Source: Akebia trifoliata (taxonomy: Eukaryota > Streptophyta > Magnoliopsida > Ranunculales > Lardizabalaceae). Taken from it: a stretch of 64,000 nt of DNA. Both the position numbers and the translations under genes were made by a program. The stretch spans positions 20,951,021 to 21,015,020 of the forward strand of contig CM030718.1 in assembly GCA_017979445.1 (NCBI GenBank). The letters run 5' to 3'. How positions within the stretch are numbered: the stretch's first letter is position 1; each line of letters starts with the position of its first letter. Below are positions 11,221-22,379 of this stretch, one piece after another. The notes below the pieces were generated by a model, which was given only the letters and a program-made list of their open reading frames with translations, had not been told where the DNA came from and ran no database searches.

Positions 11221-12586
11221 GGGGGTCCATTCTGACAATAAACATAGTTGAGTAACTAAGCGAATAGTGATGTAGTCGTTGAGATGCCCAGACTAGTGCA
11301 CAACAAGTTTTCTCAAGTGTCGAATATTTTGCTTCGTACTCGATAAATTTCTTGCTGAGATAGTAGATTGCCTGCTCCTTCCATCCTGATTCATCGTGTT
11401 TACCCTAGTACACACCCCATTGACGTTTCTTGCACTGAGATGTATATAAGTAGGGGTCGCCCTAGAGTAGGAGGGACTAGGACTAGTGGATTGAGCAGAT
11501 ATTGCTTGATCTTATCGAATGCTTCCTGACAGTCTTGGTTCTACTTTTTCGGTGTGTCCTTCCTGAGTAGCTTGAAGACTGGCTCACAGATAGATGTGAG
11601 TTGAGCAATGAAACGGTTAATATATTGTATTCTTCCCAAGAATGCCCGAACATCTCTATCTGAAATGGGTACTTTTATCTCGAAGATATACTTGGTTTTT
11701 GTCGGATCTATCTCGATGCCTCATCTGCTGACGATGAAACCCAGTAGTTTGCCCGATGTTGTCCCGAATACACATTTTGTAGGATTTAGCCTTAAACTGT
11801 ACATCCTCAGCCTGTCGAACAACTTTTTTAGATTTATCAGATGGTCTTCTTCAATGTCAAATTTAACAATCATGCCGTCTACATAGACCTACATTTCCTT
11901 ATGGATCATATCGTGGAATAATGCGATCATTGCCCATTGATAAGTTGCTCTTGTGTTCTTTAGTCCGAATGGCATAACTTTGTAGTGGAAAGTACCCATG
12001 GTGTGATAAATACAGTCTTTTCTTGGTCTTCTTCTACCATTTTTATCTGATTATAGCCTGAGAAGCCATCCATGAACGAGAACATGTCGTGTCCTGTTGT
12101 ACTGTCGACTAGAGTGTCGATGTATGATAATGGAAAATCATCCTTAGGACTGGCCTTGTTCAAGTCTCGATAGTTAATACACATGCGTACCTGTCCATCT
12201 TTCTTGGGTACTGAGACGACATTAGCCAACCACTCAAGACATGTAGAAACTGCGAGGAATCCTACTTTGAACTGCTTCATGACCTTATCTTTGACCTTGA
12301 GGGTCCATTCTGATTTTAGCCTTCTCAGTTTGTGTTTGATCGGCTTGCTTCCCGAGGTAATTGGTAGCTTGTGTACAACAAGATCTGTGTCCAACCCAGG
12401 CATATCCCTGTATGACCATGCGAAAACATCTTGATAATCTTGTAAGAGTTTGATCATTTCTTCATTTTGTTGTGACGTTAATAAGGTTTCGATCTTGACA
12501 ATTCGTGAGTCCTCTTCGGTACCAAGATTGATTGAATCTGTATTCTCAATGTTTGGCTGAACACCTTTCTCGTGACGTTCTACCAA
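11221..12586 (-). pseudogene. element D reverse transcriptase, active site mutated
   Basis: Minus strand. The upstream segment reads IKLLQDYQDVFAWSYRDMPG (near 12400-12470). The fingers and palm words VSVPKKDGQVRMCINYRDLN and FSFMDGFSGYNQI follow in the open frame 11960-12586. After a frameshift near 11990 come FHYKVMPFGLKN and the active-site box. At 11874-11885 that box reads YVDG, where active enzymes have YVDD; the last catalytic Asp codon has become GGC. A TAG lies three codons before it. The thumb words GRIQYINRFIAQLTSICEP follow at about 11590-11640. No active enzyme is possible from this copy. Confidence 0.88.
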
Positions 12587-13537
12587 GTCTTTGATTTCTT
12601 TAGGTGGGTACTATATTTCATCCTCAGACTCTTCTTTGCTCCCCATGAGGTCAAAGTCGAGTTCAAGATCGAAATCGTACTAGTCCCTTTCAAATTTTAT
12701 TTTACCTGGGTACCCATTTGATTGAGACAGATCCCTTGAAAACTCTTTTTTTGATTTTTGAAAAATATCTATTTTTTGTAATTTTGAAAGATTTTTTATT
12801 TTTTTATCTTTTGAGAAATTTTTGATTTTTTTGATTTTTGAAGAATATTTATTTTTTTGTAATTTTCTAGATACCTGAAATAGGAAGAACAATCATGCAA
12901 ATTCGTTAATAAAGATAGGGAGCCCTCAAAACAGTCTTTACCCGAAGACGAAGGCTCGTTATGATCCTCAGGCAAACTAGATTCATTTAACGGTATTTTT
13001 TTTAGGCCTCAACAGCCTCAAGAGTTAATGGGAATTCCTCCCAGTTGTTCAGAACTTCTCATTCTCTGAGGGGGCGAATGAGATGTGAAAGTGATTTGTT
13101 GGGTGATTTGGTCGGTGGTTCGGAGATGACCATGATCTCCGATTGATTGTTGTTGTTAGGCTGGGGTATAGTCCCTCCCAAGCTTGGTGGGATAACAACT
13201 GATGCCCAATCGATACTAGTAAGGAAAGGTGATTATTTTGCCTTGCTTTCGATAGTTTCCTTGCTCATAGGTTCTTGGGTAGTCTCTGATAGACTCTCGT
13301 TGGAATCCCCATTGAATAAGATATCAATGCCTTTTACAAAGGATGATTGGGACTCAACAATTGAGTTTTCTTGAATGTGCAGAGGTTTGAAACTTACCAT
13401 TCTTGATTTTCTTATTGATTTCGTTGGCAGTGGTTCCGATAAGCTGTCGGATCTAGTATGTGATTTTGGAAAGCTAACGTTGATATGCGAAACTCTGCCT
13501 AGATTCTATACATTCGGTTCACGATTTTGCCTTCTCG
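12587..13537 (-). other. element D protease-RT spacer, degraded
   Basis: Between the G-patch-like segment and reverse transcriptase no continuous frame survives on the minus strand. A low-complexity T-rich block (ttttttgat words) lies at 12745-12860. Plus-strand frames here have no recognisable motif and oppose the element sense. Confidence 0.5.
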
Positions 13538-14849
13538 CTAGTCGGAGCTCCTTTCTCTTATCCATTTCTGCAATATCCTTTTTTGTGGGCCTAAACCCCA
13601 GACCAAATAAGGAGTGTGCTTTTTCGCTTCGACTGGCCTGGTTTTCACTTTTCTTCCCGGTCCCAACCCTTGCTTACGTTTGTAACTAGCACTCTTCAAG
13701 ACCCGACCAATCATCAAATTAGACTTTGATAGTTTTGCTTTTACTTTTTTTTTCCCTTTTTCGACGTGATTAACAGCCGCAAACTGATAAGAATGATATA
13801 ACGCCTTGTCTTTCATCATCTCTATGTCAATAAAGGGGACGTCCGAAGCTCTCCCAGCTAGAATCAAGTTTTCTGCTAGTACAGATATCATCCTCTGCCC
13901 CATAATAAATTTGACTCTTTGGTGCAAAGAGAAAGGCACTGCCCCAGCAATATGGATCCATGGCCTGTCCAGCAGTAAGTTGAAGGTTGTAAGTATCTCC
14001 ATGACCTCGAATGTTACCTCGAAGGTATAGGGTCCTATAGTGATTCATAAATCTATCTCTCCCAGAGAGTCCCTTCTCGAGCTGTCGAAACCTCGGACAA
14101 CCTTATTGTTAGGTTTAACATGCGACCAGTCCGTATTAAGTTTTCAAAAGATTTCGAGAGGACAGACATTGAGAGCTGAACCATTATCGATTAACACCCT
14201 AGCAACCATCATGCCCTTGCACATGACCATGATATTTAGTGGCTCGACGTGCCCCCGTCCCTCTGACACGAACTCACTTTCTGTGAAGACGATGGGGTTA
14301 GGAGCCATAATTTGACCCACTATTTGTTCTAACTGTACCGGCGAAGTAGTTGTAGGTACATGCGATTTTTCCAGAATTCTCAACAGTGCTTCTTGATATT
14401 CTTTTGACTTTTATAGTAGACCCAGGATGCTGATATGAGCCAGCTGTTTGTTCAGTTGATCCAAGACATTGTGTTCACTCCTGCTAATGAGCTTAATGAA
14501 GTCTGCTGCTTCCTTGTCTGTCACATTCCCTGTTTTTTCTTCTTTGCTCTCTTCGTTTATCTTGCCCTTACCTTTTTCCTTTCTTTTTTCCTCATCCACT
14601 GTTTCTTTTGTTTCTTCCCTGATGTTTATCCCTTTTATTGGCACTCTTTGGCACCTTCCTATTTTGGTCATGTAGCCAATGTCTACTACCATTGCCTTCT
14701 TTATTATCTCAACCCCTGCTGATGTGGTGATAGCCGTCTCGTAGCTCTAGGGGACTGCTTGGTTAGAGTTATATGGAAAGGGTTTTGGTAAGCGTATGGT
14801 TATTGGGGATGGATCAGGTTTTACATTGAGGATGAGGGGTGATGGTTGT
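13538..14849 (-). pseudogene. element D gag tail and aspartic protease
   Basis: Minus strand. The Gag tail words ITIRLPKPFPYNSNQAVPWS lie at about 14760-14815, followed by the charged stretch ETKETVDEEKRKEKGKGKIN (14411-14692). The protease site VLIDNGSALNVCP sits near 14170-14200 with the catalytic Asp codon at 14186-14188. The C-terminal protease words FNLLLDRPWIHIAGAVPFSL are at about 13930-13985. A glycine-rich G-patch-like tail (KQGLGPGRKVK) lies near 13660. The frame breaks at about 14400 and 14050. The upstream end at 14849 is cut by the LTR at 14850; the rest of gag resumes at 36542. Confidence 0.85.
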
Positions 14850-16565
14850 TGTAGACACCCCATTTTTGCATTCGCTTGATTAATAAACTCGTCAACCCGA
14901 TTGTAATGATTCCCAATGATGGATGTTTATTCCATTGCTTTATTTTGTTACCAGAAATGTTTCAAAAATTCGGATGAGGTATCTCGAACTGATAAAACTG
15001 TAGAAACCACGCTACGCTAGGAAAATACGACTCCAGAAACATAGAAATCATCATTTTTCAAATAAAAAGAAGCTTCACGATAAAAATTACTAAAAAATGA
15101 CCAAATTACCTAAATACCCCTAACATCAAAACAACCCTAGAGCCTACATTACGCTAAGAAAAACCCTTTCGAACACATAAAACAACAAATTGAAACCAAA
15201 TAAATCATTTCGCCAATTTTCACAAAATTCGATAAAATTACGAAAATGCCCCTCATAAAGTTTACAATCATTTCACAAATTTTTTTTATAAATGACACAA
15301 ACTAATATTTCCATTGAATTCCTTACGAAAAATCGATTCTAAAACATCCTAGAACATTAAAAACTGACTTAAAACGCGAAAATCCCTCTTTAGGGGCAAA
15401 ACGATAATTTCACAATTTTCATAATTAAAAATTTTGAAATTAATAAATAAAACATTAAATAATTAAAGTGAAACAATAATGAAATTAATTTAAAATTTGA
15501 ATTAAAAAAATCGATCAATCAGACTCTTATGAAAAATTGTTGAGGGTTCGTGAGATATTTCTTTAAGGACCCCTCCATTTGGGGGTCCAAAGAATTAAAA
15601 ATATAATAGAGGGGGGTTCTCCAAAAAAATTAAAGTCAATCAAGCAAGACTAAGGTCAAGGTATTAAAATCAATCAAACGAGACTAAAGTCAAAATTAAA
15701 ATCAATTAAACAAGACTAAAGTCAAGATATTAAAAGTCAATCAATTAAGACTAAAGTCAAAATATTAAAAGTCAATCAAATAAGACCAAAAGTCAAAACC
15801 CTAATATGGTTCTAATTAAATAACAACTCTATCTAATAGAGTTCTAACTAAAACACAATTCTTCCTAAAACAATTCTAATTAAAACACAACTCTACTTAA
15901 AACTATTCTAACTAAAATACAACTCTAATTAAAAAAACTCTAATTAAACACTAACTCTATCAAGATCAACCCTTAAAAAAAATCTATAAATAGAAGTCCT
16001 CACACCCTATTTTAGTATCAAATAAAAAATCCTAGAAAAATAGGTCAAAAAGCTTCCCTAGCCTCCTATAAACCCTAATTTTGAAGTCCTAACTCCTTAC
16101 CTAACACCCATACCTCAATTTTAGCTCAAAAAACGCCTAAAAGCCCTTCAAAAACACCCAGAAACCCATAAATAAATTTGAAGAATTCAGATCAAAGAAA
16201 GAGATACATCAACTTGGAGATCAAAAATCAGATCCGGAGACAGAACGAAGCGAGGAATACTGTACAAGAAGTTATTCTATCAGATCTGAGGAAAAAAAAC
16301 CATTGCGTTTGGAAAATGTAAGTATTTTTATTTTTTTTTATTAATTAGGTCTTTTTAGCAATGTAGTTCTATTTGAAAATTAGTAGAGACCGGCATTTGC
16401 CGGGCGGGGTTGGTGCCTAACACCTTCCAACTCCGTAACGTGATCCCCGGACTTAGTTTCTTATTTTTCGTAGATTAGTTTCTTCTGCCTTTTAGAGTCA
16501 ATGTTCGGTTCCTAGACCATAATAACTAGGTGGCGACTCCCAAACCTCAATGGTCAAAAGCGGAT
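14850..16565 (+). repeat. family A LTR, copy A1 (5' LTR of TR-GAG element)
   Basis: Starts TGTAGACACCCC and continues co-linearly with the LTR at 34827. It ends in the word aaagcggatccgcg where it meets the head-to-head copy A2. The last roughly 30 bp of the normal LTR end are missing here, apart from gctttca at 27182-27188. It contains the U5 word tggcgactcc at 16531-16540, also found in the primer site. Confidence 0.88.
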
Positions 16566-18322
16566 CCGCGGGGTGCACGGATCCGCTTTTGACCCTTGAG
16601 GTTTGGGAGTCGCCACCTAGTTATTGTGGTCTAGGAACCAAACTGACTCTAAAAAAGGCAAACTAATCTACGAAAGAGAAAAAGAGTCCGGGGATCACGT
16701 TACGGGGTTGGAAGGTGTTAGGCACCAACCCCGCCCGGCCAAAGCCGGTCTCTACTAACTTTCCAAGTAAATCACATTGCTAAAAACCTAGATAGAAATA
16801 AAAATAATAAAAAAAAATTGATACCTTTCCGATAGCAAGGATTTTGCTCCCTCAGATCTGACAAAAAGAACTTCTTGTACTGTACTCCCTTGCTTCGTTC
16901 TGTCTCTGGATTTGACTTCGGATCTCCTAGATCAAGGTATCTCCTTATTTTTGAATCTAAACTCTTCAAGTTTGTTGCGGATTTGTGGGTGTTTTTGGAG
17001 GGATTTTAGGTGTTTTCTAGACTAAAATTGAAGGAGGGATGTTAGGTAAGGAGTTGGGGCTCCAAAACTAGGGTTTATGGGAGGCTAGGGGAGCTTCTAG
17101 ACCTACTTCTCCTAGGGTTTATGACTTGATACGAAAATAGGGTGTGAGCACCTCTATTTATAGATGTTTTTAGGGGTTGATTTGGGTAGAGTTAGTGTTT
17201 AATTAGAGATCTTTTAATTAGAGTTGTGTTTTAGTTTGACTTGTTTTAGGTAGAATTGTGTTTTAATTAAAATTGTTTTAGGTAGAATTGTGTTTTAATT
17301 CAAATTGTTTTAGGTAGAATTGTTTTTAAGTTAGAACTCTATTAGATAGAGTTATTATTTAATTAGAATTCTATTATGACTTTTGGTCTTATTTGATTGA
17401 CTTTTAATGTTTTGACTTTAGTCTTAATTGATTGACTTTTAATAACTTGACTTTAGTCTTGCTTAATTGATTTTAATTTTGACTTCAGTCTCACTTGATT
17501 GACTTTAATACATTGACTTTAGTCTTGCTTGATTTACTTTTGGTTTTTGGAGAACCCCTTCCATTATTTCTTTAATTCTTTGGACCCCCAAATGGAGGGG
17601 TCCTTAAAGAAATATCCCACGAACCCTCAACAATTTTGCCTGAGAGCCCGATTGATCGATTTTTTAGGTTCAAAATTTTAAATTAATTTCATTAATGTTT
17701 CACTTTAATTATTTAATGTTTTATTTATTAATTTCGAATTTTTTAATTATGAAAATTGTGAAATTACCGTTTTGCCCCCGGAGAGGACTTTTCACGTTTT
17801 AAGTCGGTTTTTAATGTTCTAGGATGTTTTAGAATCAATTTTTCGTAAGGAATTCAATGGAAATATTATTTTGTGTTATTTATGAAATTTTTTGTGTGAA
17901 ATGGTCGTGAACTTTATGAGGGGCATTTTCGTAATTTTGTCAAATTTTGTTAAAATTGGCGAAATGATTTATTTGGTTTCGATTTGTTGTTTTATGTGTT
18001 TGAATGAATTTTTCTAAGCGTAACGTAGGCTCTAGGGTTGTTTTGAGGTTAGGGGTATTTCGATAATTTGATAGTTTTTAGTGATTTTTATCGTGAAGTT
18101 TCTTTCTGGTCTGCAAGATGATGATTTCTATGTTTCTGGAGTCGTATTTTCCTAGCGTAGCGTGGTTTCTAAGGTTTTGTTAGTTTGAGATACCTCATCC
18201 GGATTTCTGAAACACATTTGGTAACAAAATAAAGCAATGGAATACACATCCATCATTGGGAATCATTGCGATCGGGTTGACGAGTTGATTAATCAGGCGG
18301 ATGCAAAAATGGGGTGTCTACA
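16563..18322 (-). repeat. family A LTR, copy A2 (3' LTR of LARD)
   Basis: Nearly identical to 25410-27181 and in the same orientation. The left edge lacks the tgaaagcgccct start and begins at ccgcggggtgc, fused to A1. The right edge is the canonical gtctaca followed by the polypurine tract. A1 and A2 form a head-to-head inverted repeat. Confidence 0.9.
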
Positions 18323-18326
18323 GATG

Positions 18327-18335
18327 CCCCTCTTT
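18327..18335 (-). other. polypurine tract of LARD
   Basis: Minus strand AAAGAGGGG followed by catc and the LTR start TGTAGACA. It is identical to the tract at 34814-34822. Confidence 0.8.
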
Positions 18336-18719
18336 GGTAGAGGGTTGAAGCAAACTAGATAGCAAATCTATTTTGGTAGATAGTGCGATATCCGAATGCC
18401 AAAGCTAGTGACAGTTCATTTTGCAGCCTGAGTTAGCAATTCGTCAGGGTGTTCGGATCCTTGAGCGTAAAACTCTCCCCGAATTAAAAGGTTGTCAGGT
18501 CCTTGAGTTTGAACTCTCACTGACGATGTCAGATCCTCGAATTTTAGAAGATTCTCCCTGACTGATGCAAAAGTGCACGTGTGTGCAATGGTGTGATGCT
18601 GTGTGAAACTAAGTAAAAATGTGCCAGGTCCTAGAGATCTTCTTTCACTGACAATAATGATTCAAAATTGAGATGCACTTATGCAACGAAAACAATCATA
18701 GCAAGGTTTAACAAAGGTA

Positions 18720-19635
18720 ATTGGAGTTATAACATTGTAGGAACTTCGTTAAATCCTATTTGAAATTCTTTTTAGAGTTCGAAAAAGTTTGAGTCTCATT
18801 TATCGGACTGGAGCCTATTGTAGCCAAGCTTCTCAGGCTAAGGAACTTAAATAATCCTATTAATTCAATATGATTTCAAACAAAGCTGGAGTCTCGTTTC
18901 TCGGACTCTGGCTAAGGTTTGCAGGAACTTAAACAATCCTATTAAAATTGAAGTCTCGTTTCTCGGACTCGAACTAAGGTTAATAGGCACTTCAAAAAGC
19001 CTATGATTCAAAACGTTAGAGTCTCATTTCTCGGACTCAAACTTAGGTTTATAGGCACTTCAAAAAGCCTATATATTATTCAAAAAGTTGGAGTCTCGTT
19101 TCTCGGACTTGAACTTAGGTTTGTAGGCACTTCAAAAAGCCTATTCATTCTATGATTCAAAAATTGGAGTCTCGTTTCTCGGACTCGAACTTAGGTTTGT
19201 AGGCACTTCAAAAAGCCTATTCATTCTATGATTCAAAAAGTTGGAGTCTCGTTTCTTGGACTCGAACTTAGGTTTGTAGGCACTTCAAAAAGCCTATTCA
19301 TTCTATGATTCAAAAAGTTGGAGTCTCGTTTCTCGGACTCGAACTTAGGTTTGTAGGCACTTCAAAAAGCCTATTCATTCTATGATTCAATAAGTTGGAG
19401 TCTCGTTTCTCGGACTCGAACTTAGGTTTGTAGGCACTTCAAAAAGCCTATTCATTCTATGATTCAACAAGTTGGAGTCTCGTTTCTCGGACTCGAACTT
19501 AGGTTTATAGGCACTTCAACAAGCCCATTCATTCTATGATTCAAAAAAGTTGGAGTCTCGTTTCTCGGACTCGAACTTACTAAGCCACGTTTCTCGGGCT
19601 TAGATTTATAGGAACTTAAACAATCCTATTAATTG
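18720..19635 (-). repeat. tandem hairpin array, about 77-bp units (LARD copy)
   Basis: Regular 77-bp units from about 19090 to 19620 (the word ggagtctcg recurs at 19090, 19165, 19243, 19320, 19397, 19474 and 19552), with more diverged units back to 18720. Each unit holds two hairpins as read on the plus strand. One is GAGTC/GACTC around TCGTTTCTCG. The other is TAGGC/GCCTA around ACTTCAAAAA. Variant units have TAGCC/GGCTA (18821-18840), TAAGCC/GGCTTA (19581-19602) and TAGGA/TCCTA (19609-19628), with related loops. The array is non-coding and is mirrored at 33500-34335. Confidence 0.85.
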
Positions 19636-21444
19636 ATTATATGATTCAAAATCGAGCTCAAAGTTTGAAAGATCAGGTTTTTATTGGCTTATCATGCATC
19701 TGGATTCGTAATTATCATTGGGTTTCGTCGGACTTTTAAGCTTTTGTATGATTTTCTTTTTATCATGTGATTAAGAACAAAATTTTTGGAATTAAATGAC
19801 CTTCAAAAATGCCCATAGTTTCAAGGTTGGCTTTAATTGGGACTTGACTACGAGACTGATGGAATGGATTACGCTTGAAAAATATGGACTCTGATGTATG
19901 ATAGATAGAAGAACTGACATTCTCTTAAATTTAAGACTCTTAAGATTATCATATGTGCAATAAAGAATTGATCATTTTCTTTTGAATTTCTTTTGAAAAA
20001 TGCTTGAGCTGGACTTAAAAAATCTTGATAAATATTAGAATAAAAGATCTTCCTCTTCAAAGTGGTTGATGATTCTACATCTTCCATTAGCGAACACTTG
20101 AACAAGTAAACATACTTTTGAAGATCCTACAATGTTCAAGATGACTTCTGATTTTTTCCGACTTCAATATTGTCTTTGTCGGATGTGAGCTCTTGGCTAA
20201 AAGACAAATATCGTGGCTTGAATGGTTCTGCAGTTTCTACACAAGCTTCCTTCTGAATTTTTCTTCTTGACGGGACCTTTCCTCCCATTTGATGATGCCC
20301 TAATTTTTGCCTAGATCGCCTCTTTAGGTTTTCAATCTAGCGGGCTTTGCTCTTTCTTTTTCTGATGATACCTTGATTTTTGCCTAGGTCGCCTTTCAGG
20401 TTTTCAACCTAGCAGGCTTTCTTTTTTATGGTTATGCCCTAAATTTTGCCTAAGCCGCCTTTTCAGGTTTTCGACTTAGCGGGCTTCTCTTTTTTTTCTT
20501 GATGATCTTGTGTAACCAAATCAACGATTTCTTAGTTTCCTGCACCTTAACCGAGTCAATTAGCCTTCAGGAGGACTTAATAGGTGGGCTTAGGATATGG
20601 TTTAGAAAGAAAAGGTATAAGGCTCAACTTCCCAAAATGCCCCTAGTTTGATATTCTCTCTTTTCTATCAATTATTTTGATTTTTTTTTCTAAATGCCCC
20701 TAGTTTGGCATTCTTTTCTTTGTATCAATTCTTCTGATTCTTTTTTCTAATGTCCTTAGTTTGGCATTCTTTTCTTTTGAACATTTCAATAGTAGATTTC
20801 TCTTTTGGATGACACTTTCTTTAAGAGAATACATTTTTCTTTTAATGACCGGGCCTGAAGTAACTTCTCAGGTTGCCTACGTACCCCAAATATTTCTTTT
20901 TTTTCCTTTTGGGATCAGGTCAAAACGTAGTTCATACTAAGATTCCCTCCCAAGGTTGGTCGGTGTGGTTTAGAAAAAAAAAAGGCTATTGATTTTTTTT
21001 AAAGGCTGCGAGGGGCTAAAGAAGGTTATCTTCATCTTGGTAAGACAGGAAAATGGTTCGACCAAAGAAGGCCTCCTTTTGTGAATGCTGCTTAACTTGG
21101 TCAAAGTTTCAGGAATTCGATATCTGGATTACTTTGTCAACTAAGATTTTCTTTTGGAGAATGAATATTCTTCAGTCTTCTTCTGAGAAGGAGTAATCTT
21201 CAGTCTTCTTCTACGGAGTTGAGTGAGACTGAGTTCTTTGTATTTGACATTAACTCGTTCAACTATTTCCAAACTTCAAAAGAAATCTCATATTTTTTTG
21301 TGAATGAAAACTTTCTTCACTTGAGTGAAAAAACATGGTAGATCCACTTGTAAGTCTTAGCATCTTTGTTGATGCTTTCAGCTATATCATCTCTGACCGA
21401 TAATCTTTGACTTTGAAATCACTCTTGACTTGATCTATGTTTTT
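19636..21444 (-). other. LARD 3' non-coding region with short tandem blocks
   Basis: Lines up in reverse with 31760-33500. It contains three roughly 62-bp units carrying gcctaggtcgcc/cgggctt-type words at about 20285-20490, and repeats of the word ctagtttggcattct at about 20640-20790. The word gttgcctacgtacccc lies at 20872-20888. Short frames such as 19869-20105 have no motif and are not considered genes. Confidence 0.6.
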
Positions 21445-21573
21445 ATGTAATTCATCCATATATCTTATGAGATCATGCAAGGAATATTGTTGAATTTCTC
21501 AAGTAAGTTTACTATTCTCTCATGTTCTCTTGAGGATAATGTATCACCAATTTGCACTTCTTGAGTGTACTCT
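21445..21573 (-). pseudogene. pol fossil upstream of RT (LARD copy)
   Basis: On the minus strand one frame reads KEYTQEVQIGD and then REHERIVNLLEKFNN, matching the segment just before reverse transcriptase in gypsy polyproteins (compare KLLQDYQDVFAWSYRDMPG in element D). A one-base change breaks the frame at the expected LAWS word. It is the counterpart of 31601-31740. Confidence 0.65.
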
Positions 21574-22379
21574 TTAATTCCAATATTTATTAAGTTTAGT
21601 TAGTGAGCTTTAAGTCATTTCTCATGTTAAATCTTATATTCAAATCATTATTGCACGCATGATAATCATAAGCTTCTATATTTTATTGGAATTGAAAAAA
21701 CATAGACTGACAAACTCGACTAAAATTTGAAAGTTGAAGAAAGGCTAACGTAACTGAGACAACTAACTGGATCTAAAAACTGACAAAAACTGGATTGAAA
21801 CTCAAAGAAAACTCAGGGACAGTTATCTGCAAAGAGAGAAGGTCCTTCTGGGTGGATGGACTACTTAGACTTAACATTGGTACTTGGACTAGACGATTCT
21901 TTTGAATGACCCAAAATGACACAGATGAGGGTTTAGAACGTTTAGGGACACCTAAGATTAACCATCGATTTTGAAGGTTTGACTGTTATCCACATGATTA
22001 AAGTTTCGATATAGAATAGCCCAAGTCCGGTGGAAAATATCAAATCCAAATGCACCATAAGTCTATAGTGACCAAGAAAGTGAGAAAGGTTAGATGCGGG
22101 TCTACCCCTGATTGGGATTGAACCTTTGATCAGATAAATTAATTTGATCTTAAGATCGAATCTTTCTAGATAAAGTGGTCTGGATCTTTAAAAGTGAAAC
22201 CAATTAGTCCAACTGATTTGGTATTGATCAGTTTGATCCATTTGTCCATTGGGTCAACTGGTTTAAGTGGTTCAAATTAATCAGTACATTTCACCGATTG
22301 GGTAGGACCGATATTGCGGGTTTTGTTTGATTATTCTGGATCGGTCCGCCCACCTACCTATTGGTTGGATTGAATAAAG
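21574..22379 (-). other. gag deletion site in LARD
   Basis: Where the TR-GAG element carries about 1.6 kb of gag, this copy has only about 400 bp with no frame. The flanks line up in reverse: 21900-22379 with 29340-29800 (including ccaaacgttctaaac-type words), and 21574-21690 with 31480-31600. No coding capacity was seen. Confidence 0.65.

Noticed and set aside
13147..13689. Plus-strand frames of 75 and 104 codons
   Set aside because: Opposite to recognised Gag-Pol coding of element D and without motif; shadows.
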